Positions 48,594-60,473 of a stretch of 64,000 nt of DNA are shown one piece after another. The translations under genes were made by a program, and so were the position numbers. The notes beneath the pieces were generated by a model. It worked only from the letters and a program-made list of their open reading frames with translations. It did no database searches and was not told the DNA's origin. Within the stretch, counting starts at the first letter, position 1; every line of letters begins with the position of its first letter. Source of the DNA: Cyprinodon diabolis (taxonomy: Eukaryota > Chordata > Actinopteri > Cyprinodontiformes > Cyprinodontidae); NCBI GenBank assembly GCA_030533445.1, contig JARPUW010000033.1:310001-374000 (forward strand), given 5' to 3'.

Positions 48594-50191
48594 TCTGCAG
48601 TCGTAACAGACAAACCATTAATGATACAGCCATGATCTTTTCTGGCAATCATCTAGAGCTGAAAACTAACAATATAAAGTAGATTTGAGCAGATGTTTTT
48701 GGTTACAAGCTTCAAAACAGAAGGTTGAGGCCAAAACGCTCTTTTCACAGTGAGATAATGCCATTTTGGCCTCTGGAGTTGTAACAGACAAACCATTAAT
48801 GATACAGCCATGATCTTTTCTGGCAATCATCTAGAGCTGAAAACTAACAATATAAAGTAGATTTGAGCAGATGTTTATGGTTCCAAGCTTCAAAACAGAA
48901 GTTGAGGCCAAAACGCTCATTTCACAGAGAGATAATGCCATTTTGGCCTCTGGATTTGTAACAGACAATCCATTAATGATACAGCCATGATCTTTTCTGG
49001 CAATCATCTAGTGCTGAAAACTAACAATATAAAGTAGATTTGAGCAGATGTTTTTGGTTCCAAGCTTCAAAACAGAAGTTGAGGCCAAAACGCTCTTTTC
49101 ACAGTGAGATAATGCCATTTTGGCCTCTGGAGTTGTAACAGACAAACCATTAATGATACAGCCATGATCTTTTCTGGCAATCATCTAGAGCTGAAAACTA
49201 ACAATATAAAGTAGATTTGAGCAGATGTTTTTGGTTCCAAGCTTCAAAACAGAAGTTGAGGCCAAAACGCTCTTTTCACAGTGAGATAATGCCATTTTGG
49301 CCTCTGGAGTTGTAACAGACAAACCATTAATGATACAGCCATGATCTTTTCTGGCAATCATCTAGAGCTGAAAACTAACAATATAAAGTAGATTTGAGCA
49401 GATGTTTTTGGTTACAAGCTTCAAAACAGAAGGTTGAGGCCAAAACGCTCTTTTCACAGTGAGATAGTGCCATTTTGGCCTCTGGAGTTGTAACAGACAA
49501 ACCATTAATGATACAGCCATGATCTTTTCTGGCAATCATCTAGAGCTGAAAACTAACAATATAAAGTAGATTTGAGCAGATGTTTTTGGTTACAAGCTTC
49601 AAAACAGAAGGTTGAGGCCAAAACGCTCTTTTCACAGTGAGATAATGCCATTTTGGCCTCTGGAGTTGTAACAGACAAACCATTAATGATACAGCCATGA
49701 TCTTTTCTGGCAATCATCTAGAGCTGAAAACTAACAATATGAAGTAGATTTGAGCAGATGTTTTTGGTTACAAGCTTCAAAACAGAAGGTTGAGGCCAAA
49801 ACGCTCTTTTCACAGTGAGATAATGCCATTTTGGCCTCTGGAGTTGTAACAGACAAACCATTAATGATACAGCCATGATCTTTTCTGGCAATCATCTAGA
49901 GCTGAAAACTAACAATATGAAGTAGATTTGAGCAGATGTTTTTGGTTACAAGCTTCAAAACAGAAGGTTGAGGCCAAAACGCTCTTTTCACAGTGAGATA
50001 ATGCCATTTTGGCCTCTGGAGTTGTAACAGACAAACCATTAATGATACAGCCATGATCTTTTCTGGCAATCATCTAGTGCTGAAAACTAACAATATAAAG
50101 TAGATTTGAGCAGATGTTTTTGGTTCCAAGCTTCAAAACAGAAGTTGAGGCCAAAACGCTCTTTTCACAGTGAGATAATGCCATTTTGGCC
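48594..50191 (+). repeat. 9-mer HOR fragment, type C head (1598 bp)
   Basis: P, T157A, G7T/A21T/A64T, plain, A164G, +G, A83G, A83G again, A64T. Then a P monomer of a type D unit starts at 50192. The C145T monomer and the T29G/T151A tail are missing, so this is a truncated type C unit set between two type D heads. Confidence 0.85.
49659..50014 (+). repeat. Single-monomer tandem duplication (2 x 178 bp)
   Basis: Two consecutive monomers, 49659-49836 and 49837-50014, both carry A83G (CAATATGAAG), C112A and +G and look identical. In the other units with the A83G monomer (for example 17555, 27143, 29271, 31221, 33349, 37605) there is just one. This is a one-monomer slippage or unequal exchange event. 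Confidence 0.82.
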
Positions 50192-53100
50192 TCTGCAGTC
50201 GTAACAGACAAACCATTAATGATACAGCCATGATCTTTTCTGGCAATCATCTAGAGCTGAAAACTAACAATATAAAGTAGATTTGAGCAGATGTTTTTGG
50301 TTACAAGCTTCAAAACAGAAGGTTGAGGCCAAAACACTCTTTTCACAGTGAGATAATGCCATTTTGGCCTCTGGAGTTGTAACAGACAAACCATTAATGA
50401 TACAGCCATGATCTTTTCTGGCAATCATCTAGAGCTGAAAACTAACAATATAAAGTAGATTTGAGCAGATGTTTATGGTTCCAAGCTTCAAAACAGAAGT
50501 TGAGGCCAAAACGCTCATTTCACAGTGAGATAATGCCATTTTGGCCTCTGGAGTTGTAACAGACAAACCATTAATGATACAGCCATGATCTTTTCTGGCA
50601 ATCATCTAGTGCTGAAAACTAACAATATAAAGTAGATTTGAGCAGATGTTTTTGGTTCCAAGCTTCAAAACAGAAGTTGAGGCCAAAACGCTCTTTTCAC
50701 AGTGAGATAATGCCATTTTGGCCTCTGGATTTGTAACAGACAAACCATTAATGATACAGCCATGATCTTTTCTGGCAATCATCTAGTGCTGAAAACTAAC
50801 AATATAAAGTAGATTTGAGCAGATGTTTTTGGTTACAAGCTTCAAAACAGAAGGTTGAGGCAAAAACGCTCTTTTCACAGTGAGATAATGCCATTTTGGC
50901 CTCTGGAGTTGTAACAGACAAACCATTAATGATACAGCCATGATCTTTTCTGGCAATCATCTAGAGCTGAAAACTAACAATATAAAGTAGATTTGAGCAG
51001 ATGTTTTTGGTTACAAGCTTCAAAACAGAAGTTGAGGCCAAAACGTTCTTTTCACAGTGAGATAATGCCATTTTGGCCTCTGGAGTTGTAACAGACAAAC
51101 CATTAATGATACAGCCATGATCTTTTCTGGCAATCATCTAGAGCTGAAAACTAACAATATAAAGTAGATTTGAGCAGATGTTTTTGGTTACAAGCTTCAA
51201 AACAGAAGGATGAGGCCAAAACGCTCTTTTCACAGTGAGATAATGCCATTTTGGCCTCTGGAGTTGTGACAGACAAACCATTAATGATACAGCCATGATC
51301 TTTTCTGGCAATCATCTAGAGCTGAAAACTAACAATATAAAGTAGATTTGAGCAGATGTTTTTGGTTCCAAGCTTCAAAACAGAAGTTGAGGCCAAAACG
51401 CTCTTTTCACAGTGAGATAATGCCATTTTGGCCTCTGGAGTTGTAACAGACAAACCATTAATGATACAGCCATGATCTTTTCTGGCAATCATCTAGTGCT
51501 GAAAACTAACAATATAAAGTAGATTTGAGCAGATGTTTTTGGTTACAAGCTTCAAAACAGAAGGTTGAGGCCAAAACGCTCTTTTCACAGTGAGATAATG
51601 CCATTTTGGCCTCTGGAGTTGTAACAGACAAACCATTAATGATACAGCCATGATCTTTTCTGGCAATCATCTAGAGCTGAAAACTAACAATATAAAGTAG
51701 ATTTGAGCAGATGTTTATGGTTCCAAGCTTCAAAACAGAAGTTGAGGCCAAAACGCTCATTTCACAGAGAGATAATGCCATTTTGGCCTCTGGATTTGTA
51801 ACAGACAATCCATTAATGATACAGCCATGATCTTTTCTGGCAATCATCTAGTGCTGAAAACTAACAATATAAAGTAGATTTGAGCAGATGTTTTTGGTTC
51901 CAAGCTTCAAAAGAGAAGTTGAGGCCAAAACGCTCTTTTCACAGTGAGATAATGCCATTTTGGCCTCTGGAGTTGTAACAGACAAACCATTAATGATACA
52001 GCCATGATCTTTTCTGGCAATCATCTAGAGCTGAAAACTAACAATATAAAGTAGATTTGAGCAGATGTTTTTGGTTCCAAGCTTCAAAACAGAAGTTGAG
52101 GCCAAAACGCTCTTTTCACAGTGAGATAATGCCATTTTGGCCTCTGGAGTTGTAACAGACAAACCATTAATGATACAGCCATGATCTTTTCTGGCAATCA
52201 TCTAGAGCTGAAAACTAACAATATAAAGTAGATTTGAGCAGATGTTTTTGGTTACAAGCTTCAAAACAGAAGGTTGAGGCCAAAACGCTCTTTTCACAGT
52301 GAGATAATGCCATTTTGGCCTCTGGAGTTGTAACAGACAAACCATTAATTATACAGCCATGATCTTTTCTGGCAATCATCTAGTGCTGAAAACTAACAAT
52401 ATAAAGTAGATTTGAGCAGATGTTTTTGGTTCCAAGCTTCAAAACAGAAGTTGAGGCCAAAACGTTCTTTTCACAGTGAGATAATGCCATTTTGGCCTCT
52501 GGAGTTGTAACAGACAAACCATTAATGATACAGCCATGATCTTTTCTGGCAATCATCTAGAGCTGAAAACTAACAATATAAAGTAGATTTGAGCAGATGT
52601 TTTTGGTTACAAGCTTCAAAACAGAACTTGAGGCCAAAACGCTCATTTCACAGTGAGATAATGCCATTTTGGCCTCTGGAGTTGTAACAGATAAACCATT
52701 AATGATACAGCCATGATCTTTTCTGGCAATCATCTAGAGCTGAAAACTAACAATATAAAGTAGATATGAGCAGATGTTTTTGGTTCCAAGCTTCAAAACA
52801 GAAGTTGAGGCCAAAACGCTCTTTTCACAGTGAGATAATGCCATTTTGGCCTCTGGAGTTGTAACAGACAAACCATTAATGATACAGCCATGATCTTTTC
52901 TGGCAATCATCTAGTGCTGAAAACTAACAATATAAAGTAGATTTGAGCAGATGTTTTTGGTTCCAAGCTTCAAAACAGAAGTTGAGGCCAAAACGCTCTT
53001 TTCACAGTGAGATAATGCCATTTTGGCCTCTGGAGTTGTAACAGACAAACCATTAATGATACAGCCATGATCTTTTCTGACAATCATCTAGAGCTGAAAA

Positions 53101-54976
53101 CGAACAATATAAAGTAGATTTGAGCAGATGTTTTTGGTTCCAAGCTTCAAAACAGAAGTTGAGGCCAAAACGCTCTTTTCACAGTGAGATAATGCCATTT
53201 TGGCCTCTGGAGTTGTAACAGACAAACCATTAATGATACAGCCATGATCTTTTCTGGCAATCATCTAGTGCTGAAAACTAACAATATAAAGTAGATTTGA
53301 GCAGATGTTTTTGGTTCTAAGCTTCAAAACAGAAGTTGAGGCCAAAACGCTCTTTTCACAGTGAGATAATGCCATTTTGGCCTCTGGAGTTGTAACAGAC
53401 AAACCATTAATGATACAGCCATGATCTTTTCTGGCAATCATCTAGTGCTGAAAACTAACAATATAAAGTAGATTTGAGCAGATATTTTTGGTTCCAAGCT
53501 TCAAAACAGAAGTTGAGGCCAAAACGCTCTTTTCACAGTGAGATAATGCCATTTTGGCCTCTGGAGTTGTAACAGACAAACCATTAATGATACAGCCATG
53601 ATCTTTTCTGGCAATCATCTAGAGCTGAAAACGAACAATATAAAGTAGATTTGAGAAGATGTTTTTGGTTCCAAGCTTCAAAACAGAAGTTGAGGCCAAA
53701 ACGCTCTTTTCACAGTGAGATAATGCCATTTTGGCCTCTGGAGTTGTAACAGACAAACCATTAATGATACAGCCATGATCTTTTCTGGCAATCATCTAGT
53801 GCTGAAAACTAACAATATAAAGTAGATTTGAGCAGATGTTTTTGGTTCCAAGCTTCAAAACAGAAGTTGAGGCCAAAACGCTCTTTTCACAGTGAGATAA
53901 TGCCATTTTGGCCTCTGGAGTTGTAACAGACAAACCATTAATGATACAGCCATGATCTTTTCTGGCAATCATCTAGAGCTGAAAACTAACAATATAAAGT
54001 AGATTTGAGCAGATGTTTTTGGTTACAAGCTTCAAAACAGAAGGTTGAGGCCAAAACGCTCTTTTCACAGTGAGATAATGCCATTTTGGCCTCTGGAGTT
54101 GTAACAGACAAACCATTAATGATACAGCCATGATCTTTTCTGGCAATCATCTAGAGCTGAAAACTAACAATATAAAGTAGATTTGAGCAGATGTTTATGG
54201 TTCCAAGCTTCAAAACAGAAGTTGAGGCCAAAACGCTCATTTCACAGTGAGATAATGCCATTTTGGCCTCTGGAGTTGTAACAGACAAACCATTAATGAT
54301 ACAGCCATGATCTTTTCTGGCAATCATCTAGTGCTGAAAACTAACAATATAAAGTAGATTTGAGCAGATGTTTTTGGTTCCAAGCTTCAAAACAGAAGTT
54401 GAGGCCAAAACGCTCTTTTCACAGTGAGATAATGCCATTTTGGCCTCTGGAGTTGTAACAGACAAACCATTAAGGATACAGCCATGATCTTTTCTGGCAA
54501 TCATCTAGAGCTGAAAACTAACAATATAAAGTAGATTTGAGCAGATGTTTTTGGTTCCAAGCTTCAAAACAGAAGTTGAGGCCAAAACGCTCTTTTCACA
54601 GTGAGATAATGCCATTTTGGCCTCTGGAGTTGTAACAGACAAACCATTAATGATACAGCCATGATCTTTTCTGGCAATCATCTAGTGCTGAAAACTAACA
54701 ATATAAAGTAGATTTGAGCAGATGTTTTTGGTTCCAAGCTTCAAAACAGAAGTTGAGAACAAAACGCTCTTTACACAGTGAGAAAATGCCATTTTGGCCT
54801 CTGGAGTTGTAACAGACAAACCATTAATGATACAGCCATGATCTTTTCTGGCAATCATCTAGAGCTGAAAACTAACAATATAAAGTAGATTTGAGCAGAT
54901 GTTTTTGGTTCCAAGCTTCAAAACAGAAGTTGAGGCCAAAACGCTCTTTTCACAGTGAGATAATGCCATTTTGGCC
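50192..54976 (+). repeat. 27-mer compound HOR, type D (4785 bp)
   Basis: Same series as the 29-mer, including the two separate monomers at 53737 and 53914. The three monomers A164G, +G and A83G are replaced by a single one at 52143. Shared novelties appear: CAAAAGAGAAG in the G7T/A21T monomer (51789) and AGATAAACC in the T92A monomer (52675). Both recur in the two 16-mer copies to the right. The first monomer has ACACTC for ACGCTC, a loss of the conserved CpG. Confidence 0.88.
52143..52320 (+). repeat. Fusion monomer left by a two-monomer deletion
   Basis: Reads AGAGCTG, GGTTAC, +G and GATAATG, followed directly by the G30T monomer at 52321. In the 28-mer the corresponding stretch is 37249 (A164G), 37427 and 37605 (A83G). 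The A164G and A83G marks are both gone, as expected if the left part of the first was joined to the right part of the third. The same fusion is at 59234 and 62070, so it was copied after it arose. Confidence 0.78.
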
Positions 54977-57460
54977 TCTGCAGTCGTAACAGACAAACCA
55001 TTAATGATACAGCCATGATCTTTTCTGGCAATCATCTAGAGCTGAAAACTAACAATATAAAGTAGATTTGAGCATTTGTTTTTGGTTACAAGCTTCAAAA
55101 CAGAAGGTTGAGGCCAAAACGCTCTTTTCACAGTGAGATAATGCCATTTTGGCCTCTGGAGTTGTAACAGACAAACCATTAATGATACAGCCATGATCTT
55201 TTCTGGCAATCATCTAGAGCTGAAAACTAACAATATAAAGTAGATTTGAGCAGATGTTTATGGTTCCAAGCTTCAAAACAGAAGTTGAGGCCAATACGCT
55301 CATTTCACAGTGAGATAATGCCATTTTGGCCTCTGGAGTTGTAACAGACAAACCATTAATGATACAGCCATGATCTTTTCTGGCAATCATCTAGTGCTGA
55401 AAACTAACAATATAAAGTAGATTTGAGCAGATGTTTTTGGTTCCAAGCTTCAAAACAGAAGTTGAGGCCAAAACGCTCTTTTCACAGTGAGATAATGCCA
55501 TTTTGGCCTCTGGATTTGTAACAGACAAACCATTAATGATACAGCCATGATCTTTTCTGGCAATCATCTAGTGCTGAAAACTAACAATATAAAGTAGATT
55601 TGAGCAGATGTTTTTGGTTACAAGCTTCAAAACAGAAGGTTGAGGCAAAAACGCTCTTTTCACAGTGAGATAATGCCATTTTGGCCTCTGGAGTTGTAAC
55701 AGACAAACCATTAATGATACAGCCATGATCTTTTCTGGCAATCATCTAGAGCTGAAAACTAACAATATAAAGTAGATTTGAGCAGATGTTTTTGGTTACA
55801 AGCTTCAAAACAGAAGTTGAGGCCAAAACGTTCTTTTCACAGTGAGATAATGCCATTTTGGCCTCTGGAGTTGTAACAGACAAACCATTAATGATACAGC
55901 CATGATCTTTTCTGGCAATCATCTAGAGCTGAAAACTAACAATATAAAGTAGATTTGAGCAGATGTTTTTGGTTACAAGCTTCAAAACAGAAGGATGAGG
56001 CCAAAACGCTCTTTTCACAGTGAGATAATGCCATTTTGGCCTCTGGAGTTGTGACAGACAAACCATTAATGATACAGCCATGATCTTTTCTGGCAATCAT
56101 CTAGAGCTGAAAACTAACAATATAAAGTAGATTTGAGCAGATGTTTTTGGTTCCAAGCTTCAAAACAGAAGTTGAGGCCAAAACGCTCTTTTCACAGTGA
56201 GATAATGCCATTTTGGCCTCTGGAGTTGTAACAGACAAACCATTAATGATACAGCCATGATCTTTTCTGGCAATCATCTAGTGCTGAAAACTAACAATAT
56301 AAAGTAGATTTGAGCAGATGTTTTTGGTTACAAGCTTCAAAACAGAAGGTTGAGGCCAAAACGCTCTTTTCACAGTGAGATAATGCCATTTTGGCCTCTG
56401 GAGTTGTAACAGACAAACCATTAATGATACAGCCATGATCTTTTCTGGCAATCATCTAGAGCTGAAAACTAACAATATAAAGTAGATTTGAGCAGATGTT
56501 TATGGTTCCAAGCTTCAAAACAGAAGTTGAGGCCAAAACGCTCTTTTCACAGTGAGATAATGCCATTTTGGCCTCTGGAGTTGTAACAGACAAACCATTA
56601 ATGATACAGCCATGATCTTTTCTGGCAATCATCTAGAGCTGAAAACTAACAATATAAAGTAGATTTGAGCAGATGTTTTTGCTTCCAAGCTTCAAATCAG
56701 AAGTTGAGGCCAAAACGCTCATTTCACAGTGAGATAATGCCATTTTGGCCTCTGGAGTTGTAACAGACAAACCATTAATGATACAGCCATGATCTTTTCT
56801 GGCAATCATCTAGTGCTGAAAACTAACAATATAAAGTAGATTTGAGCAGATGTTTTTGGTTCCAAGCTTCAAAACAGAAGTTGAGGCCAAAACGCTCTTT
56901 TCACAGTGAGATAATGCCATTTTGGCCTCTGGAGTTGTAACAGACAAACCATTAATGATACAGCCATGATCTTTTCTGGCAATCATCTAGTGCTGAAAAC
57001 TAACAATATAAAGTAGATTTGAGCAGATGTTTTTGGTTCCAAGCTTCAAAACAGAAGTTGAGGCCAAAACGCTCTTTTCACAGTGAGATAATGCCATTTT
57101 GGCCTCTGGAGTTGTAACAGACAAACCATTAATGATACAGCCATGATCTTTTCTGGCAATCATCTAGAGCTGAAAACTAACAATATAAAGTAGATTTGAG
57201 CAGATGTTTTTGGTTACAAGCTTCAAAACAGAAGGTTGAGGCCAAAACGCTCTTTTCACAGTGAGATAATGCCATTTTGGCCTCTGGAGTTGTAACAGAC
57301 AAACCATTAATGATACAGCCATGATCTTTTCTGGCAATCATCTAGAGCTGAAAACTTACAATATAAAGTAGATTTGAGCAGATGTTTATGGTTCCAAGCT
57401 TCAAAACAGAAGGTTGAGGCCAAAACGCTCTTTTCACAGTGAGATAATGCCATTTTGGCC
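54977..57460 (+). repeat. 14-mer HOR unit with type D head (2484 bp)
   Basis: The first 13 monomers (54977-57282) parallel 45403-47708: D1-D8, T106A, G109C/A124T, A64T, A64T, C112A/+G. Differences: the monomer at 56928 lacks the G102A seen at 47354. Private changes are GAGCATTTG in the first monomer and GGCCAATACG in the second. The last monomer, 57283, is a hybrid. No P monomer follows; the next unit starts at the T106A monomer 57461. Confidence 0.85.
57283..57460 (+). repeat. Hybrid monomer: A75T/T106A left, +G/CTCTTTT right
   Basis: The left part matches 47709 (CTTACAAT, TTTATGG, GGTTCC). The right part has the extra G and CTCTTTT, where 47709 has no extra G and CTCATTT. The switch lies between 113 and 131. 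The right half matches what a P monomer (D1) would have, and the following monomer is D2-like, so this is probably the junction where the A75T monomer was joined to the right part of D1. A75T also removes an antisense stop, opening a 70-codon frame (57519 to 57307). Confidence 0.75.
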
Positions 57461-60296
57461 TCTGGAGTTGTAACAGACAAACCATTAATGATACAGCCAT
57501 GATCTTTTCTGGCAATCATCTAGAGCTGAAAACTAACAATATAAAGTAGATTTGAGCAGATGTTTATGGTTCCAAGCTTCAAAACAGAAGTTGAGGCCAA
57601 AACGCTCATTTCACAGTGAGATAATGCCATTTTGGCCTCTGGAGTTGTAACAGACAAACCATTAATGATACAGCCATGATCTTTTCTGGCAATCATCTAG
57701 TGCTGAAAACTAACAATATAAAGTAGATTTGAGCAGATGTTTTTGGTTCCAAGCTTCAAAACAGAAGTTGAGGCCAAAACGCTCTTTTCACAGTGAGATA
57801 ATGCCATTTTGGCCTCTGGATTTGTAACAGACAAACCATTAATGATACAGCCATGATCTTTTCTGGCAATCATCTAGTGCTGAAAACTAACAATATAAAG
57901 TAGATTTGAGCAGATGTTTTTGGTTACAAGCTTCAAAACAGAAGGTTGAGGCAAAAACGCTCTTTTCACAGTGAGATAATGCCATTTTGGCCTCTGGAGT
58001 TGTAACAGACAAACCATTAATGATACAGCCATGATCTTTTCTGGCAATCATCTAGAGCTGAAAACTAACAATATAAAGTAGATTTGAGCAGATGTTTTTG
58101 GTTACAAGCTTCAAAACAGAAGTTGAGGCCAAAACGTTCTTTTCACAGTGAGATAATGCCATTTTGGCCTCTGGAGTTGTAACAGACAAACCATTAATGA
58201 TACAGCCATGATCTTTTCTGGCAATCATCTAGAGCTGAAAACTAACAATATAAAGTAGATTTGAGCAGATGTTTTTGGTTACAAGCTTCAAAACAGAAGG
58301 ATGAGGCCAAAACGCTCTTTTCACAGTGAGATAATGCCATTTTGGCCTCTGGAGTTGTGACAGACAAACCATTAATGATACAGCCATGATCTTTTCTGGC
58401 AATCATCTAGAGCTGAAAACTAACAATATAAAGTAGATTTGAGCAGATGTTTTTGGTTCCAAGCTTCAAAACAGAAGTTGAGGCCAAAACGCTCTTTTCA
58501 CAGTGAGATAATGCCATTTTGGCCTCTGGAGTTGTAACAGACAAACCATTAATGATACAGCCATGATCTTTTCTGGCAATCATCTAGTGCTGAAAACTAA
58601 CAATATAAAGTAGATTTGAGCAGATGTTTTTGGTTACAAGCTTCAAAACAGAAGGTTGAGGCCAAAACGCTCTTTTCACAGTGAGATAATGCCATTTTGG
58701 CCTCTGGAGTTGTAACAGACAAACCATTAATGATACAGCCATGATCTTTTCTGGCAATCATCTAGAGCTGAAAACTAACAATATAAAGTAGATTTGAGCA
58801 GATGTTTATGGTTCCAAGCTTCAAAACAGAAGTTGAGGCCAAAACGCTCATTTCACAGAGAGATAATGCCATTTTGGCCTCTGGATTTGTAACAGACAAT
58901 CCATTAATGATACAGCCATGATCTTTTCTGGCAATCATCTAGTGCTGAAAACTAACAATATAAAGTAGATTTGAGCAGATGTTTTTGGTTCCAAGCTTCA
59001 AAAGAGAAGTTGAGGCCAAAACGCTCTTTTCACAGTGAGATAATGCCATTTTGGCCTCTGGAGTTGTAACAGACAAACCATTAATGATACAGCCATGATC
59101 TTTTCTGGCAATCATCTAGAGCTGAAAACTAACAATATAAAGTAGATTTGAGCAGATGTTTTTGGTTCCAAGCTTCAAAACAGAAGTTGAGGCCAAAACG
59201 CTCTTTTCACAGTGAGATAATGCCATTTTGGCCTCTGGAGTTGTAACAGACAAACCATTAATGATACAGCCATGATCTTTTCTGGCAATCATCTAGAGCT
59301 GAAAACTAACAATATAAAGTAGATTTGAGCAGATGTTTTTGGTTACAAGCTTCAAAACAGAAGGTTGAGGCCAAAACGCTCTTTTCACAGTGAGATAATG
59401 CCATTTTGGCCTCTGGAGTTGTAACAGACAAACCATTAATTATACAGCCATGATCTTTTCTGGCAATCATCTAGTGCTGAAAACTAACAATATAAAGTAG
59501 ATTTGAGCAGATGTTTTTGGTTCCAAGCTTCAAAACAGAAGTTGAGGCCAAAACGTTCTTTTCACAGTGAGATAATGCCATTTTGGCCTCTGGAGTTGTA
59601 ACAGACAAACCATTAATGATACAGCCATGATCTTTTCTGGCAATCATCTAGAGCTGAAAACTAACAATATAAAGTAGATTTGAGCAGATGTTTTTGGTTA
59701 CAAGCTTCAAAACAGAACTTGAGGCCAAAACGCTCATTTCACAGTGAGATAATGCCATTTTGGCCTCTGGAGTTGTAACAGATAAACCATTAATGATACA
59801 GCCATGATCTTTTCTGGCAATCATCTAGAGCTGAAAACTAACAATATAAAGTAGATATGAGCAGATGTTTTTGGTTCCAAGCTTCAAAACAGAAGTTGAG
59901 GCCAAAACGCTCTTTTCACAGTGAGATAATGCCATTTTGGCCTCTGGAGTTGTAACAGACAAACCATTAATGATACAGCCATGATCTTTTCTGGCAATCA
60001 TCTAGTGCTGAAAACTAACAATATAAAGTAGATTTGAGCAGATGTTTTTGGTTCCAAGCTTCAAAACAGAAGTTGAGGCCAAAACGCTCTTTTCACAGTG
60101 AGATAATGCCATTTTGGCCTCTGGAGTTGTAACAGACAAACCATTAATGATACAGCCATGATCTTTTCTGACAATCATCTAGAGCTGAAAACGAACAATA
60201 TAAAGTAGATTTGAGCAGATGTTTTTGGTTCCAAGCTTCAAAACAGAAGTTGAGGCCAAAACGCTCTTTTCACAGTGAGATAATGCCATTTTGGCC
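57461..60296 (+). repeat. 16-mer tandem duplication, copy 1 (2836 bp)
   Basis: Starts 57461 T106A; 57638 A64T; 57815 G7T/C138A; 57993 C145T; 58170 GGATGAGG; 58348 TTGTGACAG; 58525 A64T/+G; 58703 T157A; 58880 G7T/A21T/CAAAAGAG; 59057; 59234 fusion; 59412 G30T/C145T; 59589 G130C; 59766 AGATAAACC/T92A; 59943 A64T; 60120 TCTGACAATC/T74G. This is D2 to D19 with the two-monomer deletion. It is repeated at once. Confidence 0.88.
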
Positions 60297-60473
60297 TCTG
60301 GAGTTGTAACAGACAAACCATTAATGATACAGCCATGATCTTTTCTGGCAATCATCTAGTGCTGAAAACTAACAATATAAAGTAGATTTGAGCAGATGTT
60401 TATGGTTCCAAGCTTCAAAACAGAAGTTGAGGCCAAAACGCTCATTTCACAGTGAGATAATGCCATTTTGGCC
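60297..60473 (+). repeat. Hybrid junction monomer of the 16-mer duplication
   Basis: Left: A64T (TAGTGCTG), as expected for the monomer that follows TCTGACAATC in other units (38668, 53206, 63133). Right: T106A (TTTATGG) and T148A, as in the first monomer of the 16-mer (57461). The exchange that made the duplication is thus located between positions 64 and 106, that is about 60360-60402. Confidence 0.85.

Noticed and set aside
57307..57519. Minus-strand 70-codon open frame
   Set aside because: Same situation as the other short frames: a hybrid monomer with A75T and +G removes the usual stop. It is satellite sequence throughout.
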